Source: Comamonas testosteroni (GTDB taxonomy: Bacteria; Pseudomonadota; Gammaproteobacteria; Burkholderiales; Burkholderiaceae_C). From it: a stretch of DNA of 64,000 nucleotides. This document shows positions 27,486 through 40,194 of the stretch, piece after piece. Position 1 is the first letter of the stretch, and every line of letters starts with the position of its first letter. The stretch spans positions 1 through 64,000 of the forward strand of contig NZ_KZ984451.1 in the NCBI RefSeq assembly GCF_003569915.1. The letters are read 5' to 3'. The translations under genes were made by a program, and so were the position numbers. Under the pieces are notes generated by a model. That model saw only the letters and a program-made list of their open reading frames with translations. It searched no databases and had not been told where the DNA came from.

Positions 27486-28244
27486 ATGGTTCAGACCACA
27501 CAGCAGCAACGCCATATTCTTTGCATGAAATGGGGCACCAAATACGGCCCGGAGTACGTCAATCGACTCTATGCCATGGTGCGCCGCCATCTCAGTGGTG
27601 ATTTTCGCTTTGTCTGCTTGACCGATAGCACAGAAGGGATTCGTTCCGAAGTGGAATGCTTCCCTATTCCAGATCTGAACATCCATCTGGCACCGGGCCA
27701 GCGCGATGGCGCATGGAAGAAGCTCACAACCTTTGAGCGCGACCTGCATGGACTCAAGGGTCAGGCCCTGTTTCTGGACCTCGATGTGGTGATTGTTGGC
27801 AGCCTGGATGAGTTCTTCACCCTGCCCGGCGACTTCCGTATCATCCACGACTACCCGCGCTTCTGGCGTTTTGGCGAGCGCATCGTTGGCAACTCCTCGG
27901 TCTATCGTTTCGAGCTGGGTGCACATGCCGATGTGCTGGAGCACTTTCGCGCCAACACCGAGGAAATGCGTGCCACGTACCGCAATGAGCAGGAGTACCT
28001 CTCGCACTTTCTGCACAAGCAAGGCAAGCTGCAATACTGGCCTTCCGCCTGGTGCCCGAGCTTCAAGTACTACTGCATCCCCACCTGGCCTACCAACTAC
28101 TGGAAGGAACCCGTGCCGCCAGCAGATGCGCGCATCGTGATCTTCCACGGCGAGGTGAACCCGCCAGATGCACTGCAAGGTCGCCGCAACAAGCGTTTTC
28201 GCCATATTCAGCCTGCCAAATGGATTGAAAAGGCCTGGGGCTGA
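27486..28244 (+). CDS. Small GT-A-like glycosyltransferase (putative)
   Basis: The 252-residue soluble protein starts with a nucleotide-sugar-fold pattern (RHILCMKWGTKYGPEYVNRLYAMV) and has a DxD-like LFLDLDVVIVGSLDEFF, as in GT8-type transferases that bind nucleotide sugar through a metal ion. No signal peptide or span is seen, so it would act in the cytoplasm. Several later residues (WPSAWCPSFKYYC, FHGEVNPPDA) look family-specific but I cannot name the acceptor. It is convergent with the Kdo-hydroxylase gene, which makes a role in glycoconjugate or core-sugar assembly plausible but unproven. Confidence 0.7.
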   Translation: MVQTTQQQRHILCMKWGTKYGPEYVNRLYAMVRRHLSGDFRFVCLTDSTEGIRSEVECFPIPDLNIHLAPGQRDGAWKKLTTFERDLHGLKGQALFLDLDVVIVGSLDEFFTLPGDFRIIHDYPRFWRFGERIVGNSSVYRFELGAHADVLEHFRANTEEMRATYRNEQEYLSHFLHKQGKLQYWPSAWCPSFKYYCIPTWPTNYWKEPVPPADARIVIFHGEVNPPDALQGRRNKRFRHIQPAKWIEKAWG

Positions 28245-28264
28245 GAGCTCTCACTGTCCGCAAA

Positions 28265-28304
28265 GCAAAAAGGCGTTGACCACAAGGTTCAACGCCTTTT
28301 TTGC
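28265..28304. terminator. Bidirectional terminator between convergent genes
   Basis: A 14-15-bp stem (28265-28279 with 28289-28304) whose core is AAGGCGTTGA/TCAACGCCTT closes on a short loop and has A/T runs on both flanks. It serves the glycosyltransferase gene on one strand and the Kdo-hydroxylase gene on the other. Confidence 0.9.
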
Positions 28305-28319
28305 ATCTGAGGTGCAGTC

Positions 28320-29204
28320 TTACCGATGCTTGGCATCCACCAGCGGATGCCCTTTCATGCGGGTGAGGATGGACAGAGGGCTTGCCTCAGGGTTGTATTC
28401 GCTGCCAGGCGGCAAGAACAAAGTTTGCTCCAACATGTACTGGCCCGCCATCACGGCATGCACGGCCTGATCGGAAAAGCACACCCAAGTGGAGCCCGCA
28501 GCAAAAGGCACGGTCTCTTGAGGTGCGTTTTGCTGATAGTCCATATCGCCCTTCATGCCATCGTGCAGCTGCAGCATCAGATGGTCGTACTCGCTGCGGT
28601 AGGACTTGGTCACATGCAGCAACTCCAAGGCCTTGGCCTGCCAGGCGCTGTAGGGCTTGGCACGCGGCACAAACTTCTTGGCCACATCGGTAAACGGTTC
28701 ACCCACGCGCCACACGCGCGGCTGACCATCAGGGTTCACGTTGGTAAAGACGCGAAGAATGCGCTCGCCATAGTTGGGACGTGACGGAAAGGCATCCACA
28801 TGCATGCGCTTGTCGTCTGCCCGCCAGGACTGAGCGCGCGTCTCCACCTGCGATGGACGATAGCTGGTGGGCGCCATGCGCACCACAGGCATGTAGTTGG
28901 GAAACAGGCCCGCAATCAAGGCTGTGGCCTGATCACGAAAGCGCGAGACCATGGCTGCGACTTGCTGCTGTGTGGCTGCATCACCCGCGACGCCCTTGAT
29001 CGAGCCATCCACATTCAGGCTGATATTGCGTGTCTTGGGGTCACGCACATCGGGGCGCAACAGAGACTTTTCCTGCTCGCTGAGCTGAAAAGTCAGTTGC
29101 GGGAAGTACAGGACCTTGCCCGCCTCGACGGCGGCAGTCCATTCATCGCGCCCCTGGACATTGTTCCAGTCGGTCGCGTCGATTTTGACGATTTGAGATT
29201 CCAT
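28320..29204 (-). CDS. kdoO: Probable Kdo hydroxylase (Fe(II)/2-oxoglutarate dioxygenase family)
   Basis: The 294-residue protein resembles the KdoO family, which in Burkholderia ambifaria and Yersinia pestis hydroxylates the outer Kdo sugar of lipopolysaccharide to Ko. The metal-binding facial triad can be read as HVD (His135, Asp137) and a distal His (His249 in DQAVHAVMAGQY). The segment GERILRVFTNVNPDGQPRVW is strongly family-like. No signal peptide is seen, so it would act at the cytoplasmic face during core assembly. It is the last gene in a greA-DUF4149-kdoO run. Assignment rests on pattern memory only. Confidence 0.72.
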   Translation of the reverse strand: MESQIVKIDATDWNNVQGRDEWTAAVEAGKVLYFPQLTFQLSEQEKSLLRPDVRDPKTRNISLNVDGSIKGVAGDAATQQQVAAMVSRFRDQATALIAGLFPNYMPVVRMAPTSYRPSQVETRAQSWRADDKRMHVDAFPSRPNYGERILRVFTNVNPDGQPRVWRVGEPFTDVAKKFVPRAKPYSAWQAKALELLHVTKSYRSEYDHLMLQLHDGMKGDMDYQQNAPQETVPFAAGSTWVCFSDQAVHAVMAGQYMLEQTLFLPPGSEYNPEASPLSILTRMKGHPLVDAKHR

Positions 29205-29250
29205 GGCTTTGGCAGTTTACTCCTGGCCTCAAAGCCAGACTTGGGTTGGA

Positions 29251-29670
29251 TCAAGCCTGCTTGCGGCTGCCAGCAAGACGCCACAGCACCACAGCCGCGC
29301 AGATCCATTGCAGCGCGTACATGCCCGTACCCACGCTGTGCCAAAGTTTGAGGTTCTCACGCGCCACAATCTTGGGCGAGACACCGTATTGCACCAGCAG
29401 GGCCAAAAGCATGCCAGCGATCACAAAAGCGATAGCCGCTTGCGCCCACTCCTCGATCTTTTCAGCCTTCCTCTGCTTGGAAAACACCAGCAGCAAGCCG
29501 CAGCATGCTATGGAAATCCAGGTCTGTGCGGCAAACAGCTTGGCGGCCATAAAACCCGCCATTGCCGGCGAAGGCAGATTGGCAAACAGCATGGGCACGG
29601 CCACAAAGCCGATGGCACTCAAGCTCCCCCACCACAGAGCCGCAAAAAAGAAAGGCAAGCGTTCAAACAT
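29251..29670 (-). CDS. DUF4149-family small membrane protein
   Basis: The 139-residue protein has four hydrophobic segments (about 5-27, 42-65, 76-98, 112-132) and the family-like start ERLPFFFAALWWGSLSAIGF. No function is known to me. In betaproteobacteria this family is often found just after greA, as here (125 bp away, with a dispersed repeat in between). Confidence 0.75.
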   Translation of the reverse strand: MFERLPFFFAALWWGSLSAIGFVAVPMLFANLPSPAMAGFMAAKLFAAQTWISIACCGLLLVFSKQRKAEKIEEWAQAAIAFVIAGMLLALLVQYGVSPKIVARENLKLWHSVGTGMYALQWICAAVVLWRLAGSRKQA

Positions 29671-29702
29671 GATGATCCCAACTTCAACATGGCGGAGCGC
29701 AA

Positions 29703-29794
29703 ACCAGAGATGCCGAGCAAGAGCCGCCTCGCGGCGAGGGCATCGTCCCCTCCCGCAGAGAGAGAGGGGAAGGCGCGCAGCGCCTCAGGGGTGA
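29703..29794 (-). repeat. Comamonadaceae-type intergenic repeat at the 3' end of greA
   Basis: Directly after the greA stop the minus strand runs ATCACCCCTGAGGCGCTGCG, CGCCTTCCCC, a CTCTCTCTCTGC block, GGGAGGGGACGATGCC, then GGCGGCTCTTGCTCGGCATC. The order and wording match the repeat after pstB (13366-13451), with a longer middle hairpin. Both copies start within a few bases of a stop codon. Confidence 0.65.
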
Positions 29795-30271
29795 TTAAAT
29801 GTATTTAACGCCCACAATTTCATAGCGGCGCTCGCCACCAGGTGCCTGCACCACAGCCGTATCACCCTCTTCCTTGCCAATCAGCGCGCGGGCAATGGGG
29901 CTAGAAACATTGATGAGGCCATGCTTCAGATCGGCTTCATCCTCGCCCACGATCTGGTAGGTCACGGCTGCGCCGCTGTCTTCATCTTCCAAGTCCACGG
30001 TAGCGCCAAACACCACCCGGCCACCGGCGTCCAGTGCCGATGGATCGATGATTTGGGCTGCCGACATCTTGCTCTCGATTTCGGCAATGCGGCCCTCGAT
30101 AAAGCCTTGCTGCTCCTTGGCAGATTCGTATTCGGCGTTTTCGCTCAGATCGCCCTGGGCGCGAGCTTCGGCAATCGCTTGAATCACAGCAGGACGGTCC
30201 ACGGTCTTCAGACGCTGCAGTTCAACCTTGAGCTTTTCCGCTCCGCGCTTGGTAATTGGGATGGTGGCCAT
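29795..30271 (-). CDS. greA: Transcription elongation factor GreA
   Basis: This 158-residue factor rescues backtracked RNA polymerase by stimulating transcript cleavage. It has an N-terminal coiled coil (about 1-75) with the tip acidic residues in the family motif [14 protein letters not shown], and a C-terminal FKBP-like domain ending EIVGVKYI. The ATG at 30271 ([14 protein letters not shown]) is the family start; the longer open frame covers the leader. The leader holds two strong hairpins, the first terminator-like. Confidence 0.97.
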   Translation of the reverse strand: MATIPITKRGAEKLKVELQRLKTVDRPAVIQAIAEARAQGDLSENAEYESAKEQQGFIEGRIAEIESKMSAAQIIDPSALDAGGRVVFGATVDLEDEDSGAAVTYQIVGEDEADLKHGLINVSSPIARALIGKEEGDTAVVQAPGGERRYEIVGVKYI

Positions 30272-30296
30272 GGTCAAGTCTCCAAATTCAGCAAAC

Positions 30297-30420
30297 GCTG
30301 CGCAAGGCGCAGCACTTCTCGCACAGACTCGCCTAACAACGTCAAGCAGGGGCCTGTGCCCCAAAAGCAAACCGCCGCACGTTGCCGCGCGGCGGTTGAA
30401 ATTCATTAGCCCTCATTATG
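30297..30420 (-). promoter_or_regulatory. greA leader: -10 box, terminator-like hairpin and second hairpin
   Basis: On the minus strand CATAAT (30420-30415) could be the -10 box of greA. Eighteen bases further on a 9-bp perfect stem, AACCGCCGC/GCGGCGGTT (30397-30389 with 30378-30370), runs into TTTGCTTTTGG. A second perfect stem, GCTGCGC/GCGCAGC (30313-30307 with 30303-30297), lies 26 nt before the ATG. The first has the form of an intrinsic terminator inside the leader. Confidence 0.6.
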
Positions 30421-30446
30421 CCGTGTTTGCCGCAGCACAAATCCGG

Positions 30447-30480
30447 TAAAAACCCGGCGACTCTCAAGGAGAGCGCCGGG
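30447..30480 (-). terminator. Terminator of carAB
   Basis: CCCGGCG (30453-30459) pairs with CGCCGGG (30474-30480), and CTCTC (30461-30465) with GAGAG (30469-30473), with one bulged base. On the minus strand it is followed by TTTTTA. It lies just after the carB stop. Confidence 0.9.
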
Positions 30481-30492
30481 CTCTGACACACA

Positions 30493-33733
<3,241 letters not shown>

Positions 33734-33741
<8 letters not shown>

Positions 33742-34906
33742 TTTTGTGTTTCTCCATCAGCGCTGTGAAGCGGTCAAACAGATAGCCGATATCGTGCGGG
33801 CCGGGCGAGGCCTCGGGGTGGCCCTGGAAGCAGAAGGCGGGCACATCGGTGCGCTCCAGACCTTGCAGCGTGCCATCAAACAGGCTGATGTGCGTTGCGC
33901 GGGCGTTGGCAGGCAGAGATTCGATCTCCACCGCAAAACCGTGGTTCTGGCTGGTGATGCTGACGCGGCCCGAATCCAAGTCCTTCACGGGATGGTTGGC
34001 TCCGTGATGGCTGTTTTGCATCTTGAAGGTCTTGGCACCGGAGGCCAGGGCCATGATCTGGTGACCCAGGCAGATACCAAACAGCGGCTTCTTGGAAGCC
34101 ATGATTTCCTGAGCTGCGGCAATGGCGTAATCGCAAGGAGCAGGGTCGCCAGGGCCATTGGACAGGAACACGCCGTCGGGATTCAGGGCCAGCACATCCT
34201 TGGCAGGAGTCTGGGCAGGCACCACGGTCACATCGCAGCCGCGTTCGGCCAGCATACGCAGAATGTTCTTCTTGACGCCAAAGTCATAGGCCACAACCTT
34301 GAACTTGGGCGACTGCAGCTTGCCGTAGCCTTGGCCCAGCACCCATTCGGCCTCAGTCCAGGGGTAAGACTTGTCAGTGGTCACGACCTTGGCAAGATCC
34401 AGACCCTTCATGCTGGGGGCAGCCTTGGCAGCGGCGATGGCTTCGTCGATCTTGGCTTGCGTAGCTTCTTCGCCAGCGGCCAGGCCCACGATAGCGCCGT
34501 TTTGCGCACCCTTGTCACGCAGCAGACGTGTGAGCTTGCGGGTATCGATATTGGCAATAGCAACAGTCTTGCCGTCGATCAGATACTCGGACAGCGTCTG
34601 GGTGCTGCGGAAATTGCTGGCCAGCAAAGGCAGGTTCTTGATGATGAGACCTGCGGCATGGATCTTGTCAGCCTCGACGTCCTCGGGATTGACACCGTAG
34701 TTGCCAATATGCGGATACGTGAGAGTCACGATCTGCTGGCAGTAGCTGGGGTCAGTGAGGATTTCTTGATAGCCAGTCAGCGACGTGTTGAAAACGACTT
34801 CACCAACGGTGGTGCCTTGCGCACCAATCGAGTTGCCAATAAAGACCGTGCCGTCTGCGAGCGCCAGAATGGCGGATGGGAAATTTCCCTTGAGAGACAA
34901 AAGCAC
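33734..34906 (-). CDS. carA: Carbamoyl-phosphate synthase small (glutaminase) subunit
   Basis: The 390-residue subunit frees ammonia from glutamine for CarB. The C-terminal class I amidotransferase domain has the nucleophile Cys in [12 protein letters not shown], and His-Glu in [10 protein letters not shown] chose the GTG at 34906 because GGAGA stands six bases before it and the product then starts [10 protein letters not shown] as in relatives; the open frame continues 17 codons upstream without a ribosome site. It is the first gene of carAB. Confidence 0.96.
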
Positions 34907-35038
34907 TGGGTTCTCCGGTTTTTTAATTACGGTTACGCCCAACGAAGCCCCCGGCACACTGGTGCTGGGACATTTTTGTCTGCAGGGAATGGCGAGGTAG
35001 CGTCGCTAGGCGTATGAAGGAATGCTTGAAAGCCGCCC

Positions 35039-35044
35039 ATTATA
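35039..35044 (-). promoter_or_regulatory. -10 box of carAB
   Basis: A consensus TATAAT is read on the minus strand, giving a leader of about 125 nt before the carA GTG. The -35 region is poor (no hexamer close to TTGACA 16-18 bp upstream), so an activator or other regulation is possible. Confidence 0.55.
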
Positions 35045-35081
35045 GGCTCGTCCCGCTTCAGCCCTTTGACTTGCTGCGGGA

Positions 35082-35873
35082 TTACCCTCTACGCCTTAGC
35101 ATGCTTACGCTGCTGACATGCAGGCAGATCGCAGCAGCCACCGCCACATTAAGTGACTCCTCACCTCCTGGCTGAGCAATGCTGATGCGGTGCTGCGCCA
35201 TATGCATCAGCTCATCACGCACGCCCTGCCCTTCATGACCCATGGCCCAGGCGCAGGGCCAGGGCAGATCAGCTTCGTGGATCAATGTCCCCTGATGGGA
35301 GCTGGTCACTATCAGAGGCACTTGCAAAGCTAGAACATCTTCCATTGATGCGGCTTCGACCAGATGAAGACCAAAGTGAGCGCCCATTCCTGCGCGCAGC
35401 ACTTTCTGACTCCACAGCGCCGCCGTACCCTTGAGCGCCACAACCTGCCCAAAACCAAAGGCGGAAGCGCTGCGCAAGATCGAGCCCACGTTGCCAGCAT
35501 CCTGCACACGGTCCAGCACCACCGTCGACACGCCAGCCTGGGTTTTGGCTGCAGCATCCCAATCCATCACATAACCCATTCGGGCAGGAGACTCAAGACT
35601 GCTGATTTCGTCAAACAGCGCATCTGCCAGCACGATGACTTTGCTAGCTGGCTGCACCCATTCTTCGGGTGCCTGAGGCCAGAAAGACTGTGCAAACACA
35701 GCTATCTTGGGCTTGAGGCCACGTGCCAGCGCAGCGCGGCACAGATGATCACCTTCCAGCCAGACCTGGGCCTGCTTGCGATAGGCCGTACTGTCCTGAG
35801 AGAGCTTGCGCAAGTCTTTGACGAACGCGTTGTCGCGCGATTGAATTTCCGTGACCAGGGGACGTGCAGCCAT
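35082..35873 (-). CDS. TrmH-family RNA 2'-O-methyltransferase (SpoU)
   Basis: This 263-residue enzyme has an N-terminal substrate-binding domain (about 10-95) and a C-terminal SpoU/SPOUT knot domain. Conserved motif 1 is seen as VVLDRVQDAGNVGSILRSASAFG, with later motifs AMGHEGQGV and ISIAQPGGEESLNVAVA. It uses SAM to methylate a ribose in rRNA or tRNA; the exact site (RlmB-like or other) cannot be told. The ATG at 35873 is chosen; the longer frame would reach back to the rnhB stop. It is last in the long lipid A block. Confidence 0.85.
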   Translation of the reverse strand: MAARPLVTEIQSRDNAFVKDLRKLSQDSTAYRKQAQVWLEGDHLCRAALARGLKPKIAVFAQSFWPQAPEEWVQPASKVIVLADALFDEISSLESPARMGYVMDWDAAAKTQAGVSTVVLDRVQDAGNVGSILRSASAFGFGQVVALKGTAALWSQKVLRAGMGAHFGLHLVEAASMEDVLALQVPLIVTSSHQGTLIHEADLPWPCAWAMGHEGQGVRDELMHMAQHRISIAQPGGEESLNVAVAAAICLHVSSVSMLRRRG

Positions 35874-35991
35874 GTCAGCCTCTGAATGCAAAAAAGAAAA
35901 CCCGGCTCGCCCATGCAGGCCGGGCCAGTGATTTGAAGATAAGACGATTGAGCCAGCCCAGCGCTGCACTCAGGATCAATTCAGGACCGCC

Positions 35992-36723
35992 TCAGTTGTA
36001 CAGCGACGCCTGAGACATCAGCAAGGTCGATGTCACGCCAGACATGCCCGACTCGCAAACCACGGGCTGGGCCAGCCCACCTTCGCAGACCTGCCCAGCC
36101 TGCAGCACCTGCGCCACCGGCGAGAAACTGCGGCGGTGCTCGGCCGTTGCTCCATAGGTACGCAACGCTTCCAAATGTGCCGCCGTGCCATAGCCTTTGT
36201 GCCCTGCAAAGCCGTACTGCGGATATTGGGCGTCCAGCCTCTCGCACCAGCGGTCACGCGTGACCTTGGCTAGGATGGACGCTGCTGAAATCGCCTGCAC
36301 CAGAGAGTCGCCCTTGACGATGGCTTCAGCCTGCACATCAATCTGCGGCAGCTGATTGCCATCCACCAGCACCAGCACAGGCTTGAGGCGCAAGCCCATC
36401 ACCGCGCGGCGCATGGCCAGCAAGGTGGCTTTGAGGATGTTGATTTCGTCGATTTCCTGCACCGATGCCTGCGCTATGCAAAAGCACAGCGCCTTGGCGC
36501 GAATTTCGTCGTAGAGCACTTCGCGGCGGTTGGCCGTAAGCTTCTTGGAGTCATTGAGGCCTGCAATTGGCTTCATATCATCCAGAATCACTGCCGCAGC
36601 GACCACCGGCCCGGCCAGCGGCCCGCGCCCAGCCTCATCCACCCCTGCGACCAAGCCGGGGGGGTGCCACTGCAGGCAATCCTGCTCAAGCAGCGGGGGA
36701 GGCAATGATTTTTTCGATCGCAT
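35992..36723 (-). CDS. rnhB: Ribonuclease HII
   Basis: This 243-residue nuclease cuts the RNA strand at ribonucleotides embedded in DNA. The catalytic acids are visible: Asp and Glu in [13 protein letters not shown], Asp in [11 protein letters not shown] and Asp in SILAKVTRD. The ATG at 36723 lies inside the end of lpxB (38-nt overlap). After the usual end of the fold (RRSFSPV) an extra tail of about 35 residues follows, ending MSQASLYN; most family members stop near 200-215 residues. lpxB-rnhB is the normal neighbourhood in betaproteobacteria. Confidence 0.94.
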   Translation of the reverse strand: MRSKKSLPPPLLEQDCLQWHPPGLVAGVDEAGRGPLAGPVVAAAVILDDMKPIAGLNDSKKLTANRREVLYDEIRAKALCFCIAQASVQEIDEINILKATLLAMRRAVMGLRLKPVLVLVDGNQLPQIDVQAEAIVKGDSLVQAISAASILAKVTRDRWCERLDAQYPQYGFAGHKGYGTAAHLEALRTYGATAEHRRSFSPVAQVLQAGQVCEGGLAQPVVCESGMSGVTSTLLMSQASLYN

Positions 36724-37897
36724 GGGCGGCCAATTCGGCAGTATCGCGGCGCAGTTCGTGGTGTAGCGCGGTGAAGCGCTCAACCAGCGCTTCAATGGTG
36801 GCAGGAGAATCCTGGCTGGCGCGCAGCCAACCGAGAGCGGCGTGTGCCAGTGCCTCGGGTGTTGCGGCGTCCTGCAGCAACTCGGGCACGACAAAATCGC
36901 CGCACAGAATATTGGGCAGCCCCACCCAGGGCTGAAGCTGTTTGCGCTTCATTAGGCGCCAGCTCCAGGGGTGCATGCTGTAGCTGATGACCATGGGGCG
37001 CTTGTAGAGCGCGGCCTCCAGCGTGGCAGTACCGCTGGCAATCAGCGTGCAATCGCAAGCGGCCAGCACATCGTGGGACTGACCACGCACAATCATGACC
37101 TTGTCAGCCATGCCTGCTTCAGCGGCAATGCGCTGCACTTCATCGAACAATGAAGGCACGGCAGGCACTATGATTTTAGTAGCTGGCAACGCTTTGATAA
37201 CCAAGGCAGCAGCCTTGAAAAAGCCTGAAGCGATATAGCGCACCTCCGACCGGCGGCTGCCGGGCAGCAAGGCCAGCACAGGCCCACCCTCAGGCAAACC
37301 CAGCTTGGCCCGCGCGGCAACGCGGTCCGGGTGCAGCGGAATCACCTGAGCCAGCGGGTGGCCCACATAGGTCGCGTCAATTCCGTGCTGAGCCAGCAAC
37401 TCTGGCTCGAACGGGAAGATGCACAGCACATGGTCGGCCGCACGGCGGATTTTTTCCACGCGGTCAGCGCGCCAGGCCCAGATGGAGGGGCAGACAAAGT
37501 GCACGGTCTTGATACCGGCTTCACGCAGCGAGGTTTCCAGCCCCAGATTGAAGTCTGGCGCATCCACGCCCACAAAGACCGAGGGCGGATGCGCAATCAG
37601 CCGTTGACGCAATTTTTTGCGAATGCCCAGCAACTCGGCCACGCGGGCCAGCACTTCCCAGCTGTAGCCATGCACGGCCAGTCTCTCGGACTGCCACCAG
37701 GCATCAAAACCGCGCTGCTGCATTTTTTCGCCGCCAATGCCCATGGACTGGGCTTCAGGCCAGCGCTGGCGCAGACCGTCGAGCAGCAAGGAAGCCAGCA
37801 GATCGCCCGAGGCCTCGCCCGCCACCATGGCAATGCTGGGCGCTACGGAATCTGCAGCAGCATGTGCTGACTGTATATGCGTTACAGAGCTATTCAC
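36686..37897 (-). CDS. lpxB: Lipid-A-disaccharide synthase
   Basis: This 403-residue GT19 enzyme joins UDP-2,3-diacylglucosamine and lipid X to form the lipid A disaccharide. Motifs include [47 protein letters not shown] (key residues W-W-R and F-E) and LPGSRRSEV. The start is a GTG at 37897; an ATG 23 codons later begins too close to VAGEASGD. It ends the lpxD-fabZ-lpxA-lpxB run and overlaps rnhB. Confidence 0.96.
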   Translation of the reverse strand: MNSSVTHIQSAHAAADSVAPSIAMVAGEASGDLLASLLLDGLRQRWPEAQSMGIGGEKMQQRGFDAWWQSERLAVHGYSWEVLARVAELLGIRKKLRQRLIAHPPSVFVGVDAPDFNLGLETSLREAGIKTVHFVCPSIWAWRADRVEKIRRAADHVLCIFPFEPELLAQHGIDATYVGHPLAQVIPLHPDRVAARAKLGLPEGGPVLALLPGSRRSEVRYIASGFFKAAALVIKALPATKIIVPAVPSLFDEVQRIAAEAGMADKVMIVRGQSHDVLAACDCTLIASGTATLEAALYKRPMVISYSMHPWSWRLMKRKQLQPWVGLPNILCGDFVVPELLQDAATPEALAHAALGWLRASQDSPATIEALVERFTALHHELRRDTAELAAHAIEKIIASPAA

Positions 37898-37929
37898 GTT
37901 TCAAACTCGGATAGAGGCAGCGCAGACTG

Positions 37930-38727
37930 CTATCGCGTGATACCGTTCACCGCACCAGCCAGAAAGTCCTGCATGAAAGCCACATCCTGCCCAGCTTCCG
38001 GCGTGTCGGCCTTAATCGCTTCCATGGCCTGCACGGCCAGCTCCAGTGTGAGTCCCTGGCGATAGAGCAGCTTGTGCATTTCGCGCACTGCAGCAATGCG
38101 GGCATCCGAGAAGCCGCGGCGCTTGATGCCGATGAGATTCACGCTGCGCACCGCCAGCGGGTTGCCGTCCACTGTCATGAAAGGCGGCACATCCTTGTTC
38201 ACGTGGGCCTGAAAGCCCACCATGGCATGTGCACCAATGCGCATGCGCTGCAGCACACCCGTCAGGCCGCCAATCGTCACCCAGTCGCCCACCTGCACAT
38301 GGCCCGCGAGCGTGGTGTTGTTGGCCAGCGTGGTCTGGTTGCCGATCACACAGTCATGCGCAATATGCACATAAGCCATGATCCAGTTGTCGTCGCCGAT
38401 CGTGGTCTCGCCACGGTCCTGCACGGTGCCGGTGTTGAAAGTACAGAACTCGCGCACCGTGTTGCGGTTTCCGATGACCAGACGTGTGGGCTCTCCCGCG
38501 TACTTCTTGTCCTGGGGTTCGGCACCCAGCGACGCGAACTGGAAGATATGGTTACCTTCACCAATGGTGGTCTCGCCTTCGATCACGCAATGCGCCCCCA
38601 CCTTGGTGTTGGCGCCAATGCGCACCTTGGGCCCGATGACGGCATAAGGCCCCACCGACACCGATGAATCAAGCTCAGCCGCAGGATCAATCACTGCGCT
38701 GGGATGAATAAGACTCACAGCCGCCAT
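37930..38727 (-). CDS. lpxA: Acyl-ACP-UDP-N-acetylglucosamine O-acyltransferase
   Basis: This 265-residue left-handed beta-helix enzyme catalyses the first step of lipid A synthesis. Hexapeptide repeats ([27 protein letters not shown]) fill the N-terminal two thirds, and the catalytic His lies in [10 protein letters not shown]. The start is the ATG at 38727, six bases after the fabZ stop; the codon before it is TTG. A helical C-terminal domain follows. Confidence 0.96.
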   Translation of the reverse strand: MAAVSLIHPSAVIDPAAELDSSVSVGPYAVIGPKVRIGANTKVGAHCVIEGETTIGEGNHIFQFASLGAEPQDKKYAGEPTRLVIGNRNTVREFCTFNTGTVQDRGETTIGDDNWIMAYVHIAHDCVIGNQTTLANNTTLAGHVQVGDWVTIGGLTGVLQRMRIGAHAMVGFQAHVNKDVPPFMTVDGNPLAVRSVNLIGIKRRGFSDARIAAVREMHKLLYRQGLTLELAVQAMEAIKADTPEAGQDVAFMQDFLAGAVNGITR

Positions 38728-38733
38728 CAATGC

Positions 38734-39174
38734 TTATCCCACGTGACGCATGGTGCACATGAGCTGGGCTTCAGCCGCCACTTCACCATCGACGCTGGCA
38801 ACGGCGTTGAACTTCCAGATGCCACCGCGCACGCGGTCGATGGTGATTTCCAGAGCCAGTTGATCTCCAGGCACCACGGGGCGCTTGAAACGTGCCGAAT
38901 CAATACCTACGAAATAGTAGATATTGTTTTCGTCGGGCACCTGTCCCATGGCATCGAAAGCCAGAAGACCTGCCGCCTGAGCCAAGGCTTCAAGAATCAG
39001 CACGCCCGGCATGACAGGTCGACCAGGGAAGTGACCCGTGAAAAACGGCTCGTTGAACGTCACGTTCTTGATCGCCTTGATACGCGTGTTGCGCTCAAGC
39101 TCAAGCACCCGATCCACCAGAAGGAAGGGATAGCGGTGAGGCAGTTGCTTGAGAATTCCTTGAATATCCATCAT
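38734..39174 (-). CDS. fabZ: 3-hydroxyacyl-ACP dehydratase FabZ
   Basis: This 146-residue hot-dog-fold dehydratase of fatty-acid elongation works on the 3-hydroxyacyl pool also used by LpxA and LpxD. The catalytic His is in [17 protein letters not shown] and the Glu in [11 protein letters not shown]. Its ATG shares one base with the lpxD stop. A second ATG follows immediately (39171). Confidence 0.97.
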   Translation of the reverse strand: MMDIQGILKQLPHRYPFLLVDRVLELERNTRIKAIKNVTFNEPFFTGHFPGRPVMPGVLILEALAQAAGLLAFDAMGQVPDENNIYYFVGIDSARFKRPVVPGDQLALEITIDRVRGGIWKFNAVASVDGEVAAEAQLMCTMRHVG

Positions 39175-40175
39175 CAGTTTCCGTTGTTGCTTCGCTGGCC
39201 CTCAGCCAGCGTTTGTTCAAGCTTTTTGACACGCTCACGCAGCGCATACAGTTGCCTGAAGGTTGCAGCGTTCTTTTCCCATTGCTCGTTTTCCTGCAAC
39301 GGAAAGATGCCTGTATAAAAACCTGCCTTGGGCAAGGAGCGTGTGACCATGGAGGTTGGCGAGATCACCGTTCCGTCCGCAATCGTCAAATGCCCCAAAA
39401 TATTGGCCGCGCCGCCGATCTGGCAATGTTTGCCAATGCGTGCGCTGCCTGCAATACCCGTGTTGCCGGCAATCACCGTATGCGCGCCAATATGCACGTT
39501 GTGGGCGATCTGGACGAGATTATCGATCTTGACGCCATCTTCGATGATGGTGTCATCGAGTGCCCCGCGATCTATGCAGGTGTTCGCTCCAATTTCCACA
39601 TCGTTGCCAACGCGCACACGACCCAACTGCTCGATCTTTTCCCAGCGCCCATTCGAAGGCGCAAAGCCAAAACCGTCCGCACCAATCACAACGCCCGCAT
39701 GCACAATGCAGCGCTCACCCACCATGCAGTCTTCGCTGATGGTCACGCGCGACTTGAGCACTGTACCCGCGCCAATCACTGCACCAGCACCTACCGCGCA
39801 TAGCGGCCCGACATAGGCGCTTTCATGCACCTGCGCCGCAGCATCAACCACCGCACTGGGGTGGACACCTCGAAGCTGGCCGCCTTGCTGATGCGCCCTC
39901 CACCACTGCGTGGCACGCGCAAAATAGGCATAGGGGTCTGCCGTGACAATGCAGGCGCCGCGCTGCGTAGCCTCATCACGCATCGCAGGCGCCACAATGA
40001 CGCAGGCCGCCTGAGAGGCGGCCAGTTGCTGGCGATAACGGGGATTGCTTAAAAAGCTCAGATCACCGTGCCCTGCGGAGTCCAGTGGGGCGATACGCGA
40101 GATAGGTATCTCGCGCACACCACCAACCAACTCTCCGCCGAGCGCATCGAGAATCTGTCCCAATAAAACGCTCAC
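39174..40175 (-). CDS. lpxD: UDP-3-O-(3-hydroxyacyl)glucosamine N-acyltransferase
   Basis: This 333-residue acyltransferase adds the second 3-hydroxyacyl chain in lipid A synthesis. An N-terminal uridine-binding domain (about 1-100) precedes a left-handed beta-helix of hexapeptide repeats with the catalytic His in [10 protein letters not shown], and a C-terminal coiled helix (about 300-333). The start is a GTG at 40175. It lies 19 bp after skp. Confidence 0.96.
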   Translation of the reverse strand: MSVLLGQILDALGGELVGGVREIPISRIAPLDSAGHGDLSFLSNPRYRQQLAASQAACVIVAPAMRDEATQRGACIVTADPYAYFARATQWWRAHQQGGQLRGVHPSAVVDAAAQVHESAYVGPLCAVGAGAVIGAGTVLKSRVTISEDCMVGERCIVHAGVVIGADGFGFAPSNGRWEKIEQLGRVRVGNDVEIGANTCIDRGALDDTIIEDGVKIDNLVQIAHNVHIGAHTVIAGNTGIAGSARIGKHCQIGGAANILGHLTIADGTVISPTSMVTRSLPKAGFYTGIFPLQENEQWEKNAATFRQLYALRERVKKLEQTLAEGQRSNNGN

Positions 40176-40194
40176 GTTGAATAACCCGGAAGGT

